From NCBI GenBank assembly GCA_947373775.1, contig CANBZE010000037.1, positions 1 through 10,440 on the forward strand: 10,440 bases of DNA, in the 5' to 3' direction. The stretch comes from Alphaproteobacteria bacterium. GTDB lineage: Bacteria > Pseudomonadota > Alphaproteobacteria > Micropepsales > Micropepsaceae. The notes under the pieces are model-generated. The model had not been told where the DNA came from. It ran no database searches and saw nothing but the letters and a program-made list of their open reading frames with translations. Of the stretch, positions 9,899 through 10,440 are shown in pieces. A program made the position numbers and the translations under genes. Within the stretch, counting starts at the first letter, position 1. Every line of letters starts with the position of its first letter.

Positions 9899-10440
9899 CT
9901 AGTTCGACTGGCGGCGCAAAAAGGCCGGGATCTCGAACTGCTCATCCCGCTTGTGGTCGGGGAACAGGTCATCGTCCTTGCCGCGCGGCGCTTCCATGGA
10001 CTGCTGGGGCTGCGGCATGGTCTGCGCGGTCGCCCGCGGAGCAGGCGCCATGCGCGGTTCCGGCTGCGGTTCGGCGCGCATGTCGGGCGCCGCCTTCTTG
10101 CGGCCAAAGAAGCCCCAGCCGCTCTTCTTTTCTTCCGGCGCGCGAATGGCCAGAGGCTGTTCGGCCACCGGGCGATAGCTTTCGGTGACCGGATACTTGG
10201 CCGACAGCGGCTCGGAAGCCACTTCCGGAGCATCTTCACCGCCCAGGATGTAATCCTCGGCCGGGCTCTTTTCCGCGCCGATCTGGCTGGCCAGCGCATC
10301 CATCGTGGCATGGACCGGGTTGGCGACAGGTTGGTAAGATGGCGTCAGCGGCGCCGCCGCAACCGGCAGGGGCTGGGCAACGCGGGCCGGCGACTTCAGG
10401 TTCAGGTGCGGATGCAGCGGGCGCACCTTTTCCGGCAGCG
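9899..10440 (-). CDS. ftsZ: Cell division protein FtsZ, C-terminal part (cut by window edge)
   Basis: The last 179 residues of a protein entering from the right edge are visible. FtsZ is the tubulin-like GTPase forming the cytokinetic ring; its GTPase core lies outside the window. The identification rests on the final residues, where DEQFEIPAFLRRQSN (codons 9946-9902) is the conserved FtsZ C-terminal peptide that binds FtsA and other membrane tethers. It also rests on the lpxC-bamD-recN-ligA neighbourhood. The remaining 160 or so residues form a low-complexity linker rich in Pro, Ala, Gln and charged residues. A long intrinsically disordered linker of this kind is typical of alphaproteobacterial FtsZ. 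A basic aromatic patch, KKSGWGFFGRKK (10094-10129), stands out in it. The frame is open to the window end, reading LPEKVRPLHPHL at its upstream limit. A terminator follows the stop. Confidence 0.93.
   Translation of the reverse strand, partial: LPEKVRPLHPHLNLKSPARVAQPLPVAAAPLTPSYQPVANPVHATMDALASQIGAEKSPAEDYILGGEDAPEVASEPLSAKYPVTESYRPVAEQPLAIRAPEEKKSGWGFFGRKKAAPDMRAEPQPEPRMAPAPRATAQTMPQPQQSMEAPRGKDDDLFPDHKRDEQFEIPAFLRRQSN

Overview
The window is GC-rich, densely coding chromosomal DNA of an alphaproteobacterium. The main evidence is the minus-strand order ftsZ (3' end) - lpxC - bamD - recN - ligA, an arrangement familiar from Caulobacter, rhizobia and relatives, together with an FtsZ that has a long disordered linker before its C-terminal peptide. 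A Rhizomicrobium/Micropepsaceae-like or Caulobacter-like organism is possible, but I cannot settle genus from sequence reading alone.

Layout. At 1-627 two minus-strand genes lie head to tail: a GIY-YIG nuclease-family gene cut by the left edge, preceded by an exported cupin-fold protein. A short divergent region (628-713) carries a perfect inverted repeat and a candidate -35. The plus-strand group 714-4051 holds prmA (ribosomal protein L11 methyltransferase), a long-form Xaa-Pro aminopeptidase of family M24B, and an unrecognised exported protein. This group converges on ligA, with 3 nt between the two stop codons and a GC hairpin spanning them. From 4055 to the right edge everything is on the minus strand, transcribed right to left: ftsZ 3' end, a strong intrinsic terminator, lpxC, a palindromic repeat region, bamD, recN, and ligA overlapping the recN stop by 8 nt.

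Function. FtsZ (division), LpxC (lipid A commitment step) and BamD (outer-membrane protein insertion) form an envelope and division block. RecN and LigA form a DNA repair and replication pair. PrmA and the aminopeptidase concern protein modification and peptide turnover. All recognised enzymes keep their catalytic residues. No mobile element, CRISPR array, phage gene, tRNA or rRNA was seen, and no convincing undescribed system. No stretch longer than 300 bases lacks a gene; the longest gap is 8779-8987.

The most interesting non-coding signals are an 8-bp perfect palindrome with a T7 tract that holds both the recN stop and the ligA GTG start, an intrinsic terminator only about 20 nt ahead of lpxC, and a REP-like palindromic cassette between lpxC and bamD. 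The most interesting coding oddity is a lysine-rich insertion in LigA where a helix-hairpin-helix normally sits.
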